Assembly (NCBI RefSeq): GCF_004786095.1
Contig: NZ_RHPJ01000002.1
Span: forward strand, 310,001 to 374,000
Origin: Serinibacter arcticus
Lineage (GTDB): Bacteria; Actinomycetota; Actinomycetes; Actinomycetales; Beutenbergiaceae
DNA: 64,000 nucleotides
Direction of reading: 5' to 3'
In this document: piece by piece, positions 49,944-57,380 of the stretch
How positions within the stretch are numbered: position 1 is the first letter of the stretch
How the letters are laid out: every line of letters starts with the position of its first letter
Notes under the pieces: model-generated
Databases searched by the model: none
Told to the model about the DNA's origin: nothing
The model's input: the letters and a program-made list of their open reading frames with translations, nothing else
Translations under genes and position numbers: made by a program

Positions 49944-50291
49944 ATGACCACTGCCTCGACCCCGGACCAGGGGAACCCGCCGGACGCCGCCGGGCCGCGG
50001 GCGTCCGCACCTGACGTGCCACCGGTCCCGCCCGTGCTGTACCTGCCGCTGCACCGGAGCTCGACCGAGACGGAGCCGCGCGCGGAGATCCGCCGGCTTC
50101 GCGACGGGCGCACGGCCCTCCTCGTCTACTCCGCGCTCGACCGGCTCCTCGACCTGTGCGGGCCGAACCAGCGGTGGATCCTCGTGCGCACCCCGGACCT
50201 CGCCGAGCTGAAGGCCCGCCAGCCCTTCGACGTCGTCATCACCGACCTCGCGGTGCCGGAGCAGTACCGCTCCGCGGGGGCGATCGCATGA
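49944..50291 (+). CDS. SAV_915-like protein, type VII-like cassette 1
   Basis: A 115-residue protein. After a disordered Pro/Ala-rich 30 residues comes PPVLYLPLHRSS, then RRLRDGRTALLVYSALDRLL and DLCGPNQRWILVRTPDLAEL, ending in FDVVITDLAVPEQYRS. This pattern matches the small SAV_915-type family, distantly SseB-like, often found near secreted helical proteins in actinobacteria. It shares about two thirds of its core with the protein at 52654. CGGAG precedes the ATG; TACCCT (49912-49917) is the -10. Coupled by ATGA to the next gene. Confidence 0.75.
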   Translation: MTTASTPDQGNPPDAAGPRASAPDVPPVPPVLYLPLHRSSTETEPRAEIRRLRDGRTALLVYSALDRLLDLCGPNQRWILVRTPDLAELKARQPFDVVITDLAVPEQYRSAGAIA

Positions 50292-50584
50292 CCGGTCTGA
50301 CGATCGACCCGGAGCAGGCGATCGGGCACGCCGACGACCACGACACCACGGCCACGACGCTGCACACGGCCCTGGACGGGGTTCCGTCCGCGGTCGACGG
50401 CGGTGTCGCTGCCCAGGAGGTCGCGCTCATGATCACGCTGGCGGTCGGTGAGGCGGGTGCGCTCGCCGACGCCAACTCGGTGGTCGGAGGGGTGGTCCGC
50501 AGCATCGCCCGCTCCACGACCGCGACGGACGAGTCGGCGCAGGAGGCGTTCCAGCCGCTGGTCCAGGGGCTGATGGAACCGTGA
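50288..50584 (+). CDS. EspC/WXG100-like small helical protein, cassette 1
   Basis: A 98-residue, almost entirely helical acidic protein: LTIDPEQAIGHADDHDTTA, HTALDGVPSAVDGGVAAQ and ADANSVVGGVVRSIARS. Length and helix-turn-helix profile fit EspC/ESX-type secretion-associated proteins, although no W-x-G is present. It is coupled by 4-bp overlaps on both sides, so it is made stoichiometrically with the larger protein and may form a heterodimer with its N-terminal helices, as ESX pairs do. Paralogous to 52947-53252 (IDPxxAxGHAxDH and xxxSVVGGxVxxIAR shared). Confidence 0.7.
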   Translation: MTGLTIDPEQAIGHADDHDTTATTLHTALDGVPSAVDGGVAAQEVALMITLAVGEAGALADANSVVGGVVRSIARSTTATDESAQEAFQPLVQGLMEP

Positions 50585-51768
50585 GCATCGACACCGACAT
50601 CCCCGGGGACCCCGATCAGATCCGCGAGGCCGCCGACTGGCTCGACCCGACGGCGAAGGGCGCCGTCGACGACGCCACGGCCGATGTCCACATGAGCTTC
50701 CAGGGCAGCTACGGCCACTGGTTCTCGCTCTCGGGGGAGAGCTACCGCAGCACGCTGTCGCTGCTGGTCGAGGCGGGTGACGACGTCGCGTCGCTGTGCG
50801 GCGACGTCGCCGAGAAGCTGCGGTCGTACGCCGGGCAGCTGGAGCGCATGGCCGGGCACTTCGCCGACCACCGCGACCGGGCGCGCACCTCCGGGATCCC
50901 CGTCAGCGACAAGACCATCAACCCGCCCGTCTCGACCGTGCCCTACTGCCCCGCCGACGAGGACGACCCCCGGTGGGAGGAGTGGGAGGCGCACCTGGAG
51001 CGCGTGGAGACGTTCAACGACATCGCCGACGACGTCGGCACGCGCTGGGGCGAGCTCGAGAAGTGGATCGAGGAGAACCTCACCGCGTTCATCATCGGTG
51101 TCCCCACCACGCCGGCCAGCGACCTCATCGCGGCCCTCAAGGAGGGCAACGAGTCGCTGCTGACCACCTACGTGGACGGTACGACCCGCCAGTGGGAGCG
51201 GAACGTCCTCGACCTGCAGAACCAGTCGACCGACCTGGCGGAGGCGGCGAAGGAGTTCAAGCGCGAGCTCCGCTCGGGCAACCCGGCCGTGAAGGCGGCA
51301 GCCGCGGCGGCCAACCCGTCCGGGATGAAGGTCGACGCCGAGGAGCTGGCGGACGCCGCCCGGCGCCTCGGCCGCGCGGGGAAGGTGCTTCCCATCGTCG
51401 GCCCGGTGCTCGACGTCGTCCTGGCCGGCAGCGACATCGCGCAGGGCGACTCGCCGAGCTCGGTGGGCATCGAGCTGGTGGGCGGCGTCGCCGGTGGCGC
51501 CCTCGCCGTCGGGGCCCTCGCGCTCGCCGGTGTGACGCTCCCGGTCTGGGGGACGGCGGCCGTCGTCGGTGGCGCCGCGCTGGCCGTCGGCTGGGGAGCG
51601 AAGTGGGCCTACGAGGAGATCGTTCCGCAGGACGTCCGCGAGGCGATCGACGCCGGCATCCGGGACACGGCGTCCGGTGCGTGGGACGCGACGACCGACT
51701 TCGCCGAGGACGCCTGGGACGCGACGTCCGGCGCCGTCGAGGGCGCGTGGAACTGGGCCTTCGGGTGA
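50581..51768 (+). CDS. T7SS-signal-type putative effector with hydrophobic C-terminus, cassette 1
   Basis: A 395-residue protein. Residues 1-105 fit a type VII secretion signal domain: IPGDPDQIREAADWLDP, HWFSLSGESYRSTLSLL (WxG region drifted to LSG) and EKLRSYAGQLERMAGHFADH. Residues ~135-265 are helical and acidic. Residues ~270-345 are Gly/Ala-rich and strongly hydrophobic (VLPIVGPVLDVVLAGSD, GGVAGGALAVGALALAG, AAVVGGAALAVGWG), able to form a membrane hairpin. The end has amphipathic WDAT-type repeats. No enzymatic toxin domain is seen. Overlaps both neighbours by 4 bp. Confidence 0.75.
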   Translation: MSIDTDIPGDPDQIREAADWLDPTAKGAVDDATADVHMSFQGSYGHWFSLSGESYRSTLSLLVEAGDDVASLCGDVAEKLRSYAGQLERMAGHFADHRDRARTSGIPVSDKTINPPVSTVPYCPADEDDPRWEEWEAHLERVETFNDIADDVGTRWGELEKWIEENLTAFIIGVPTTPASDLIAALKEGNESLLTTYVDGTTRQWERNVLDLQNQSTDLAEAAKEFKRELRSGNPAVKAAAAAANPSGMKVDAEELADAARRLGRAGKVLPIVGPVLDVVLAGSDIAQGDSPSSVGIELVGGVAGGALAVGALALAGVTLPVWGTAAVVGGAALAVGWGAKWAYEEIVPQDVREAIDAGIRDTASGAWDATTDFAEDAWDATSGAVEGAWNWAFG

Positions 51769-52562
51769 GCGGTCCTGATGCCCACGTCGCCGGTGCGGCG
51801 TTCCCGTCACGGAACGAGCGCCTCGTGGTGCGACCGGCGCGCCCGAGCGGGCGACCCCACGCCTCGACGCGCACCACGGTCGGGCTCGCGGTGGTCGTCC
51901 TGGTCCTGACCGCCCTGATGGCCATCGGCGTGGTGGCGCTGCTGGGGGAGGGTTCTCCGGCCGCTGTCGTGCTCGGTCTGGTCCTGGCCGGGATGCTGGC
52001 GACCGGTCTCGTCGCAGTCGTGCTCGTGGTGGGTCATCGGCGCCGCGACCGGCTCGAGGTGGTGGTGGGGGAGCGCTCGCTCACGCTGCCCGCACCCCCC
52101 GGCCTGCCGTGGATCAACCGGGTGTTCGCGACGCTCGCGACGCTGCTGATCGTGCCCCCGCTGCTCTCCCTCGTGCAGCGCGACCCCGTCGAGCTGCCGA
52201 TCTTCGCGCGGGCGACGGCGCTGATCATCGGCCTCCTCGCCGTTCCGGCGGCCGTGCGGGCCTGGCGCGGCCGGGCTCGCTACACCTCCCTGACGCTCAC
52301 GCCCGACGGGCTGCGGGTGGTCGGTGGCCGCGGCTCGAACACGCTGGACTGGGAGGACGTGCTCGGCGTGCGGATCGTCGGCGCCCGCCTCCGGATCGCG
52401 GACGTGGACGGCAGCACCGCGATCGATCTGGGCGTTCGCGACCTCGCGAGCGACGCCCGACTCGTCGCCGACGTCGTCGACCTCTACCGACGTCGCCCGG
52501 CTCTCCGCCCCGAGATCGGGGCAGGTGCGCTGGCCCGATGGGAGCGCGGCGACCTGACCTGA
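51765..52562 (+). CDS. Membrane protein with PH-like domain, cassette 1
   Basis: A 265-residue protein from GTG 51765, overlapping the effector stop. It has four TM helices in two pairs (TVGLAVVVLVLTALMAIGV, VLGLVLAGMLATGLVAVVL; then FATLATLLIVPPLLSLV and ATALIIGLLAVPAAV) and a C-terminal bacterial PH-like domain with SLTLTPDGLRVVGGRG, LDWEDVLGVRIVG and IDLGVRDL. It is present only in the first cassette, which fits a membrane immunity or accessory protein for the hydrophobic effector, but that role is inference. Confidence 0.7.
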   Translation: MSGPDAHVAGAAFPSRNERLVVRPARPSGRPHASTRTTVGLAVVVLVLTALMAIGVVALLGEGSPAAVVLGLVLAGMLATGLVAVVLVVGHRRRDRLEVVVGERSLTLPAPPGLPWINRVFATLATLLIVPPLLSLVQRDPVELPIFARATALIIGLLAVPAAVRAWRGRARYTSLTLTPDGLRVVGGRGSNTLDWEDVLGVRIVGARLRIADVDGSTAIDLGVRDLASDARLVADVVDLYRRRPALRPEIGAGALARWERGDLT

Positions 52563-52586
52563 CCCGAGGTCGGTTCGTCGCAGGAC

Positions 52587-52630
52587 CGCGAAATTCGCGC
52601 TGCCCGCGCGCGGGTCGGGCACTCTACGAT
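52587..52630 (+). promoter_or_regulatory. Promoter region of type VII-like cassette 2 with palindrome
   Basis: A 13-bp palindrome CGCGAAATTCGCG (52587-52599) is followed by TACGAT (52625-52630) as the -10 and GGGAGG as Shine-Dalgarno before ATG 52654. The second cassette thus has its own transcription start, separate from cassette 1. Confidence 0.5.
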
Positions 52631-52653
52631 CGTCGGAAATCCAGGGAGGCACC

Positions 52654-52950
52654 ATGTCCACGCACACCGAGACCCGACCGACCGTCCCGCCCGTCGTGTA
52701 CCTGCCGCTGCGCCGCGGATCCGATCCCGCGATGCCCGAGGTCGAGATCCGGCGGGCGCCCGACGGGCGTGGTGTGCTGCTCGCGTACACCGCGCTCGAC
52801 CGCCTGCTGGACCTGTGCGGACCGAACCAGCCGTGGGTGCTCGCGCACACCGCCGGGTTGGGTGACATCAAGGAGGTCCAGCACTACGACGCGATCGTGC
52901 TGGACGTCGAGGTGCCGCTCGAGGCGCGCCGGGACGGGGCGATCGCGTGA
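52654..52950 (+). CDS. SAV_915-like protein, cassette 2
   Basis: A 98-residue paralogue of the protein at 49944. PPVVYLPLRRGSDP, then RRAPDGRGVLLAYTALDRLL and DLCGPNQPWVLAHTAGLGD, ending in YDAIVLDVEVPLEARR. It lacks the long disordered N-terminus of the first copy. It is coupled by GTGA to the next gene. The function of the family is unknown; the repeated pairing with secreted-type genes suggests an accessory or chaperone-like cytosolic role. Confidence 0.75.
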   Translation: MSTHTETRPTVPPVVYLPLRRGSDPAMPEVEIRRAPDGRGVLLAYTALDRLLDLCGPNQPWVLAHTAGLGDIKEVQHYDAIVLDVEVPLEARRDGAIA

Positions 52951-53252
52951 GCGGCGAGGTGGACCTGCTCATCGACCCCGACGAAGCGCTCGGGCACGCC
53001 CAGGACCACGTCGAGGCGGCCGACGACCTTCAGGGCGTCCTCAACGGCATCGTCCCCGTCGCGGAGGCGGGGATGGCCGCGACCCTCGTGCAGGCCCTGC
53101 TCGAGCGGGTCATGACCGAGTCGCAGGCGATCGTCGACACCCACAGCGTGGTCGGCGGGATCGTGGCGGGAATCGCGCGCGACACGACCCTGACCGATGA
53201 GCAGGTCTCCGAGGAGTTCGCGGGGTTCGACGAGGAGCTGCTGGGACTGTGA
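52947..53252 (+). CDS. EspC/WXG100-like small helical protein, cassette 2
   Basis: A 101-residue helical acidic protein: LLIDPDEALGHAQDHVEAA, GIVPVAEAGMAATLVQALL and VDTHSVVGGIVAGIARDTT. It aligns along its whole length with 50288-50584. The GTG start and GTGA overlaps on both sides imply strict coupling. No signal peptide or TM segment. Confidence 0.7.
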   Translation: MSGEVDLLIDPDEALGHAQDHVEAADDLQGVLNGIVPVAEAGMAATLVQALLERVMTESQAIVDTHSVVGGIVAGIARDTTLTDEQVSEEFAGFDEELLGL

Positions 53253-54376
53253 GCTGCCTCGACCTCAGGATCCCCGGGGACCCCGACCACGTGTCGGTGA
53301 CCGAGCTCGCCGTGTGGCTCGACTCCACCCTTCAGGCCGCCGTCGGCGACGCGGCCCAGATCTTCGACAGCATTCGCGACTCCAGCACCCACCACTGGCA
53401 GTCCTGGTCCGGTGAGAGCTACCGGAACGTTCTCGTGCTGGGCCGCAACGCCGGGTGGGAGGTGGAGCAGATGGTGGCTGACACGGCGGAGAAGCTGCAC
53501 TCCTACGCCGGTCAGCTCGAACGCCTCCAGGGCCATCTCGACGACCACCGGGACGCGGCCGACGCCGGCGGACTCACGCGCACGGGGACGGTCGTCCAAG
53601 CGCCCGTCAACCCGGTGGGCCACGTGCCCGACACCGACGACCCCCGCTACCCCGAGTACAGCGAGCACCTCGACCGGGTCGACCTTTTCAACGGGATCTC
53701 CACCGACGTCGGCACCCGACTGGGGGACCTGGAGGTGTGGGTCACCGAGCACCTCGAGGGGTTCCTCGCGGGGCTGGAGCCCTCGGCCGCGGTCCGTCTG
53801 CTGGAGGACCTCAGCGCCGACGAGGGCGACGTCGTCGACCTGTACGTCGACGCCGAGGCGGCGCGCTGGCGCATCCAGCTTCCCGAGCTGCAGGCGCAGG
53901 CCCTCGACATGCGGACGCGAGCCGATCAGGCGCTCGCGCAGATCCGGGCGCAGAACGATCAGGTGGGCGACGCGATCGACCAGGTGCGCGTGCGTCACCT
54001 CGGGCACGGCGGCGTGCGGTTGCAGACGTGGGTGGACGACGCGGCCGAGGTGGTGCGTGCGCTGCCCGTGGTCGGGGCGGGGATCGGGTGGATCCTCACG
54101 GCCTCCGGGCTGGCGCAGGGGGACGACGCCGGAGCGACGGCGGTCGAGATCGTCGTCGGCGGAGCGGCGGGGCTCGCCGTCGGGGGTCTGCTCGCCGCCG
54201 CGGGTGCCGGTGTCGTGGCGAGCGTCGGGATCCCGGCGCTCGTCGTCGTCGGCGTGGGTGGCGGGGCGGCCTGGATCTACGAGGAGACCGTGCCGCAGCA
54301 GGTGCGCGAGGAGATCGACGCCGGCTGGCGCGACTTCGTCGCCGACGGCTGGGAGTGGCTGAACACTCCACTCTGA
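53249..54376 (+). CDS. T7SS-signal-type putative effector with hydrophobic C-terminus, cassette 2
   Basis: A 375-residue paralogue of 50581-51768. The N-terminal domain has RIPGDPDHVSVTELAVWLD, HHWQSWSGESYRNVLVL (an intact WSG motif, so a true WxG) and EKLHSYAGQLERLQGHLDDH. The helical middle region (~120-265) leads to hydrophobic VVGAGIGWILTASGLAQG, GGAAGLAVGGLLAAAGAGV and PALVVVGVGGGAAW (~270-345). It ends ETVPQQVREEIDAGW and lacks the repeated amphipathic tail of copy 1. There is no dedicated membrane partner gene. Confidence 0.75.
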   Translation: MSCLDLRIPGDPDHVSVTELAVWLDSTLQAAVGDAAQIFDSIRDSSTHHWQSWSGESYRNVLVLGRNAGWEVEQMVADTAEKLHSYAGQLERLQGHLDDHRDAADAGGLTRTGTVVQAPVNPVGHVPDTDDPRYPEYSEHLDRVDLFNGISTDVGTRLGDLEVWVTEHLEGFLAGLEPSAAVRLLEDLSADEGDVVDLYVDAEAARWRIQLPELQAQALDMRTRADQALAQIRAQNDQVGDAIDQVRVRHLGHGGVRLQTWVDDAAEVVRALPVVGAGIGWILTASGLAQGDDAGATAVEIVVGGAAGLAVGGLLAAAGAGVVASVGIPALVVVGVGGGAAWIYEETVPQQVREEIDAGWRDFVADGWEWLNTPL

Positions 54377-54402
54377 CGGGCCGTACCCCCGCCGCACTCG
54401 CT

Positions 54403-54408
54403 TACGCT
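54403..54408 (+). promoter_or_regulatory. -10 box (TACGCT) of the moaB/mog-moaE-moaA operon
   Basis: TACGCT ends 6 nt before GTG 54415 and gives the molybdopterin operon a promoter independent of the type VII-like cassette 38 bp upstream. Confidence 0.55.
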
Positions 54409-54414
54409 CGGAAC

Positions 54415-54933
54415 GTGACCGCCCACACGCACCCGCGTCTGCCCCAGGTCCGCGCCGTCGTCGTGACGGTCTCGGACCGCTCGGCCGCGGGCGAACGGGC
54501 CGACCTCTCGGGCCCGGCGGCGCGGGACGGGCTCGTCGCGGCCGGCCTGACCGACGTCGACGTCCGGATCGTGCCCGACGGCGAGGCCTCCGTCCGGGAC
54601 GCCCTCACCGCCGCGATCGCCGACGGCGCCCGCCTGATCCTCACGCTCGGCGGCACCGGCGTCGGACCGCGCGACCGCACGCCCGAGGCCACCACCGCCC
54701 TGCTCGACCTCGACCTGCCGGGGGTCGCCGACGTCGTGCGTGCCCGCGGCCTCGCCGCCACCCCGACCGCCGCCCTCTCGCGCGGCGTCGCCGGGATCGT
54801 CGGCCTCGACGCCGGACCGGGCGCCCTCGTGGTGAACCTTCCGGGCTCGCCCAAGGCCGTCGCGGAGTCGTTCGAGGTGCTGCTGCCGCTCGTCGGCCAC
54901 GTCATCGACCAGCTGGGCGGGGGCGACCACTGA
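54415..54933 (+). CDS. moaB: Molybdopterin adenylyltransferase/MoaB-type protein
   Basis: A 172-residue MogA/MoaB-fold protein. VRAVVVTVSDRSAAGERAD, then ILTLGGTGVGPRDRTPEAT (molybdopterin-binding GGTG-x2-xRD) and ALVVNLPGSPKAVAESFE. It adenylates molybdopterin before molybdate insertion by MoeA. MoaB versus Mog cannot be separated by these motifs; actinobacteria often use this form. The start is fixed by TACGCT and the lack of a Shine-Dalgarno. It shares one base with moaE. Confidence 0.9.
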   Translation: MTAHTHPRLPQVRAVVVTVSDRSAAGERADLSGPAARDGLVAAGLTDVDVRIVPDGEASVRDALTAAIADGARLILTLGGTGVGPRDRTPEATTALLDLDLPGVADVVRARGLAATPTAALSRGVAGIVGLDAGPGALVVNLPGSPKAVAESFEVLLPLVGHVIDQLGGGDH

Positions 54934-55373
54934 TGACCGACACCGCCGGAACCGTCGCGATCGCGCGCGTCACGACCGACGAGCTCGACCTCGCCGAGCA
55001 CGAGGACGCCGTCGAGCACCCGACCTCGGGCGCCGTCGTGACGTTCGTCGGCCGCATCCGCGACCACGACCCGGGCGCGCAGGGCGAGGTCACCGGGATC
55101 GACTACTCCCACCACCCCGACGCCGAGCGCATCCTGGGGGAGCTCGCTGCGCGGGCGGCGGCCGCCGGCCCCGAGGGCGCCCGCATCGCGATCAGCCACC
55201 GCGTGGGCACGCTCGCCGTCGGCGACCTGGCGCTCGTGGCGTGCGTGGCGACGTCGCACCGCGGCGACGCCTACGACACCTCCCGCGCGCTGGTCGAGGC
55301 GGTCAAGGCCGAGCTCCCCATCTGGAAGCGGCAGCACGAGGTCGACGGCCGCACGCACTGGGTGGGGCTGTGA
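54933..55373 (+). CDS. moaE: Molybdopterin synthase large subunit
   Basis: A 146-residue protein. TSGAVVTFVGRIRDHDPG, IDYSHHPDAERIL, RIAISHRVGTLAVGD and ELPIWKRQHEVDGRTHW carry the MoaE active-site Arg/His/Lys residues. It combines with the thiocarboxylated MoaD tail to convert cyclic pyranopterin monophosphate to molybdopterin. Its MoaD partner is encoded on the opposite strand at 56791-57057, within 1.5 kb. Coupled to moaA by GTGA. Confidence 0.94.
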   Translation: MTDTAGTVAIARVTTDELDLAEHEDAVEHPTSGAVVTFVGRIRDHDPGAQGEVTGIDYSHHPDAERILGELAARAAAAGPEGARIAISHRVGTLAVGDLALVACVATSHRGDAYDTSRALVEAVKAELPIWKRQHEVDGRTHWVGL

Positions 55374-56473
55374 CCGGCGTCCCCGTCTCCATCGGGCGGC
55401 GTCCCCCGCAGGAGCGGTGGTCCGGCGTCGTTCCGGCGGGGTCGCCCGGCGCCCTCGGCAACCCGGGTGACCCGCTCGTCGACACGTTCGGCCGCGTCCA
55501 CCGCGACCTGCGCATCTCGCTGACCGACCGCTGCTCGCTGCGCTGCACGTACTGCATGCCCGAGCAGGGGATGGAGTGGCTGTCGCGGTCGTCGGTGCTG
55601 ACCACGGACGAGATCGTCCGGATCGCCTCGATCTGCGCCGACGCCGGCATCACGACCTTCCGGCTGACGGGCGGCGAGCCGCTGCTGCGGAAGGATCTGC
55701 CCGACGTCGTCGCGCGCCTCGCGGCCCTGCGCGGACCGGAAGGGACGCCCGTCCAGATCGCGATGACGACCAACGGCATCGGGCTCGACCGCGCGCTGCC
55801 GGAGCTGATGGCCGCCGGGCTGCAGCGCCTCAACATCAGCCTCGACACGGTGCGCCGCGACCGGTTCGCCGAGCTGACGCGCCGTGACCGGCTCGACGAC
55901 GTCCTGGCCGGCATCGCCGCGGCGCAGGCGTCAGGGCTGCGGCCGCTGAAGATCAACGCCGTCGCGATGCGCGGGGTGAACGACGACGAGCTGGTCGACC
56001 TGGTGGAGTTCGCCGTCGCGCACGACGCGCAGATGCGGTTCATCGAGCAGATGCCGCTCGACGCGGGACACACGTGGGACCGCGCGGAGATGGTCACGCG
56101 CGAGGAGATCCTCGACGCGCTCGCCGGGCGCTGGAACCTGACGCCCGTGCCCGGCCGCGGTGGTGCCCCGGCCGAGCGGTGGCGCCTCGGGGAGAGCGAG
56201 CACACGGTCGGCGTGATCGCCTCGGTGACCGCCCCGTTCTGCGGCGACTGCGACCGGATGCGGCTGACGGCCGACGGTCAGCTGCGCAACTGCCTGTTCT
56301 CGAACGCCGAGTTCGACCTGCTGCCGCTGCTGCGGGGCGACGATCCCGCACGCATCGACGGTGACGTCGACGCCATGCTTCGCGCGGCGATCCACGCGAA
56401 GCTCCCCGGTCACGCGATCAACGACCCGGGCTTCCTGCAGCCCGCGCGCGGGATGAACGCGATCGGCGGCTGA
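55370..56473 (+). CDS. moaA: GTP 3',8-cyclase (MoaA)
   Basis: A 367-residue radical-SAM enzyme making the first molybdopterin intermediate from GTP. LTDRCSLRCTYCMPEQG gives the SAM cluster Cys55/Cys59/Cys62; FCGDCDRMRLTADGQLRNC gives the C-terminal [4Fe-4S] cluster that binds GTP. The protein ends in Gly-Gly (MNAIGG), the essential MoaA tail. GTG 55370 overlaps the moaE stop; the ~40-residue N-terminal extension before RDLRISLTDRC is longer than in E. coli. Confidence 0.96.
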   Translation: MTGVPVSIGRRPPQERWSGVVPAGSPGALGNPGDPLVDTFGRVHRDLRISLTDRCSLRCTYCMPEQGMEWLSRSSVLTTDEIVRIASICADAGITTFRLTGGEPLLRKDLPDVVARLAALRGPEGTPVQIAMTTNGIGLDRALPELMAAGLQRLNISLDTVRRDRFAELTRRDRLDDVLAGIAAAQASGLRPLKINAVAMRGVNDDELVDLVEFAVAHDAQMRFIEQMPLDAGHTWDRAEMVTREEILDALAGRWNLTPVPGRGGAPAERWRLGESEHTVGVIASVTAPFCGDCDRMRLTADGQLRNCLFSNAEFDLLPLLRGDDPARIDGDVDAMLRAAIHAKLPGHAINDPGFLQPARGMNAIGG

Positions 56474-56790
56474 CGCCCCTCCTGCCTCGTGGCCCGTGGC
56501 CCGTGGCCCGTGGCCCGTCAGGAGCCGCCGCTCTCAGCGGCTGGGTCTCGCCGACGGCGGCCAGGTGCGAGCACGTGCCGACCGGTGGCGGCATCGCCGC
56601 AGGTCGGAGCTGCGCGGGCGGTGCGGCCTCCGCAGTCAGCCGCTGCGAGCGAGACTCAGCCGCTCACAGCGGCGGCCGGTCCGGTGCGTTCGGACTCAGT
56701 CGCCGGCGAGATCGACGACGACCCGGTCGCCGTCTGAGTGGGCCAAGGGCGGAGGGACTGCGTCCGGCGGTCGAACCGCTGCCCTCGGCC
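56474..56790. repeat. 317-bp moaA-moaD intergenic region with tandem and inverted repeats
   Basis: No gene is supported here. Four perfect GGCCCGT tandem units lie at 56491-56518. Two 28-bp arms (56524-56551 and 56649-56676) form an inverted repeat with only three mismatches and a 97-bp spacer. A third pairing, ACTCAG near 56694 with CTGAGT near 56735, lies just before the moaD end. The region separates convergent operons and probably terminates both, but it is far larger than a normal terminator. Confidence 0.7.
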
Positions 56791-57057
56791 TCAGCCGCCG
56801 GCGAAGGGCGGCAGCACGTCGACTCCCGCACCCGCCGGGACGGCGGTGGCGGGGTCGTCGGTCCGCACGCCGGCCACCAGGAACGAGCAGCGGCCGAGCA
56901 CATCGGCCGTTCCCGGTCCCCCGCTCGCCACGAGCGCCGCGACGACGTCGCCGATCGTCGCCGCGCCGGACTGGCCGGGCGGCACGCTCGCCGTCTCGGC
57001 GCCGTAGGCCTCGGCCGCGCCGGCGAACAGCCGGACAGCCACCGTGCCGGCGCTCAC
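56791..57057 (-). CDS. moaD: Molybdopterin synthase sulfur carrier subunit
   Basis: An 88-residue ubiquitin-fold protein ending in Gly-Gly (LPPFAGG), the residue thiocarboxylated by MoeB and a sulfur donor. VAVRLFAGAAEAYGAET and VVAALVASGGPG match MoaD; RTDDPATAVPAGAGVDVLPP is the standard last strand. GTG 57057 overlaps the DUF6457 stop. It is last in the leftward siroheme/molybdopterin chain. Confidence 0.93.
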   Translation of the reverse strand: MSAGTVAVRLFAGAAEAYGAETASVPPGQSGAATIGDVVAALVASGGPGTADVLGRCSFLVAGVRTDDPATAVPAGAGVDVLPPFAGG

Positions 57058-57380
57058 GCGGTGTCCTCCGAGGTGTTCTCACCGGGCCGTTCGGCCTCCG
57101 GCGTCGCGAGCGCGAGGTCCTGCACCTGGCGGGCGAGGCGCGCGAGCTCCTCGCCCACGGGCTGCCCGGCGGGCACGGCGCGCCCGACGGCGATGCCCAG
57201 CAGCAGCGTCGTCAGCGGTGCCGCAGGGCGTGCCACGCCGCGCGCCACGTCCCGCGCGACGTCGAGGGACACGGCCACGTCGGTGGTCGGCGCGACGTCC
57301 GACCCCAGTCCGTACAGGTCGGCCACCCCGGCGAGCCAGTCGTTCAGGGCCTCGGGCGGCAGGTGCTGCGATCCGGTCAT
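57054..57380 (-). CDS. DUF6457-type small protein
   Basis: A 108-residue helical protein: PEALNDWLAGVADLYGLGSD, ARPAAPLTTLLLGIAVGRA and EELARLARQVQDLA. This small actinobacterial family is regularly found next to mobA and moaD, as here, with 4-bp overlaps on both sides. The consistent context suggests a role in molybdenum cofactor delivery or guanylation, but no activity is known to me. Confidence 0.85.
   Translation of the reverse strand: MTGSQHLPPEALNDWLAGVADLYGLGSDVAPTTDVAVSLDVARDVARGVARPAAPLTTLLLGIAVGRAVPAGQPVGEELARLARQVQDLALATPEAERPGENTSEDTA

Noticed and set aside
53422-53435. LexA/SOS-box-like GAACGTTC in the second effector gene
   Set aside because: It lies inside a coding region, lacks the 4-bp spacer of the actinobacterial GAAC-N4-GTTC box, and is explained by codon use.
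54377-56473. Molybdenum cofactor riboswitch upstream of the moa genes
   Set aside because: Only 38 bp separate moaB from the preceding gene and the promoter is leaderless, leaving no room for an aptamer.
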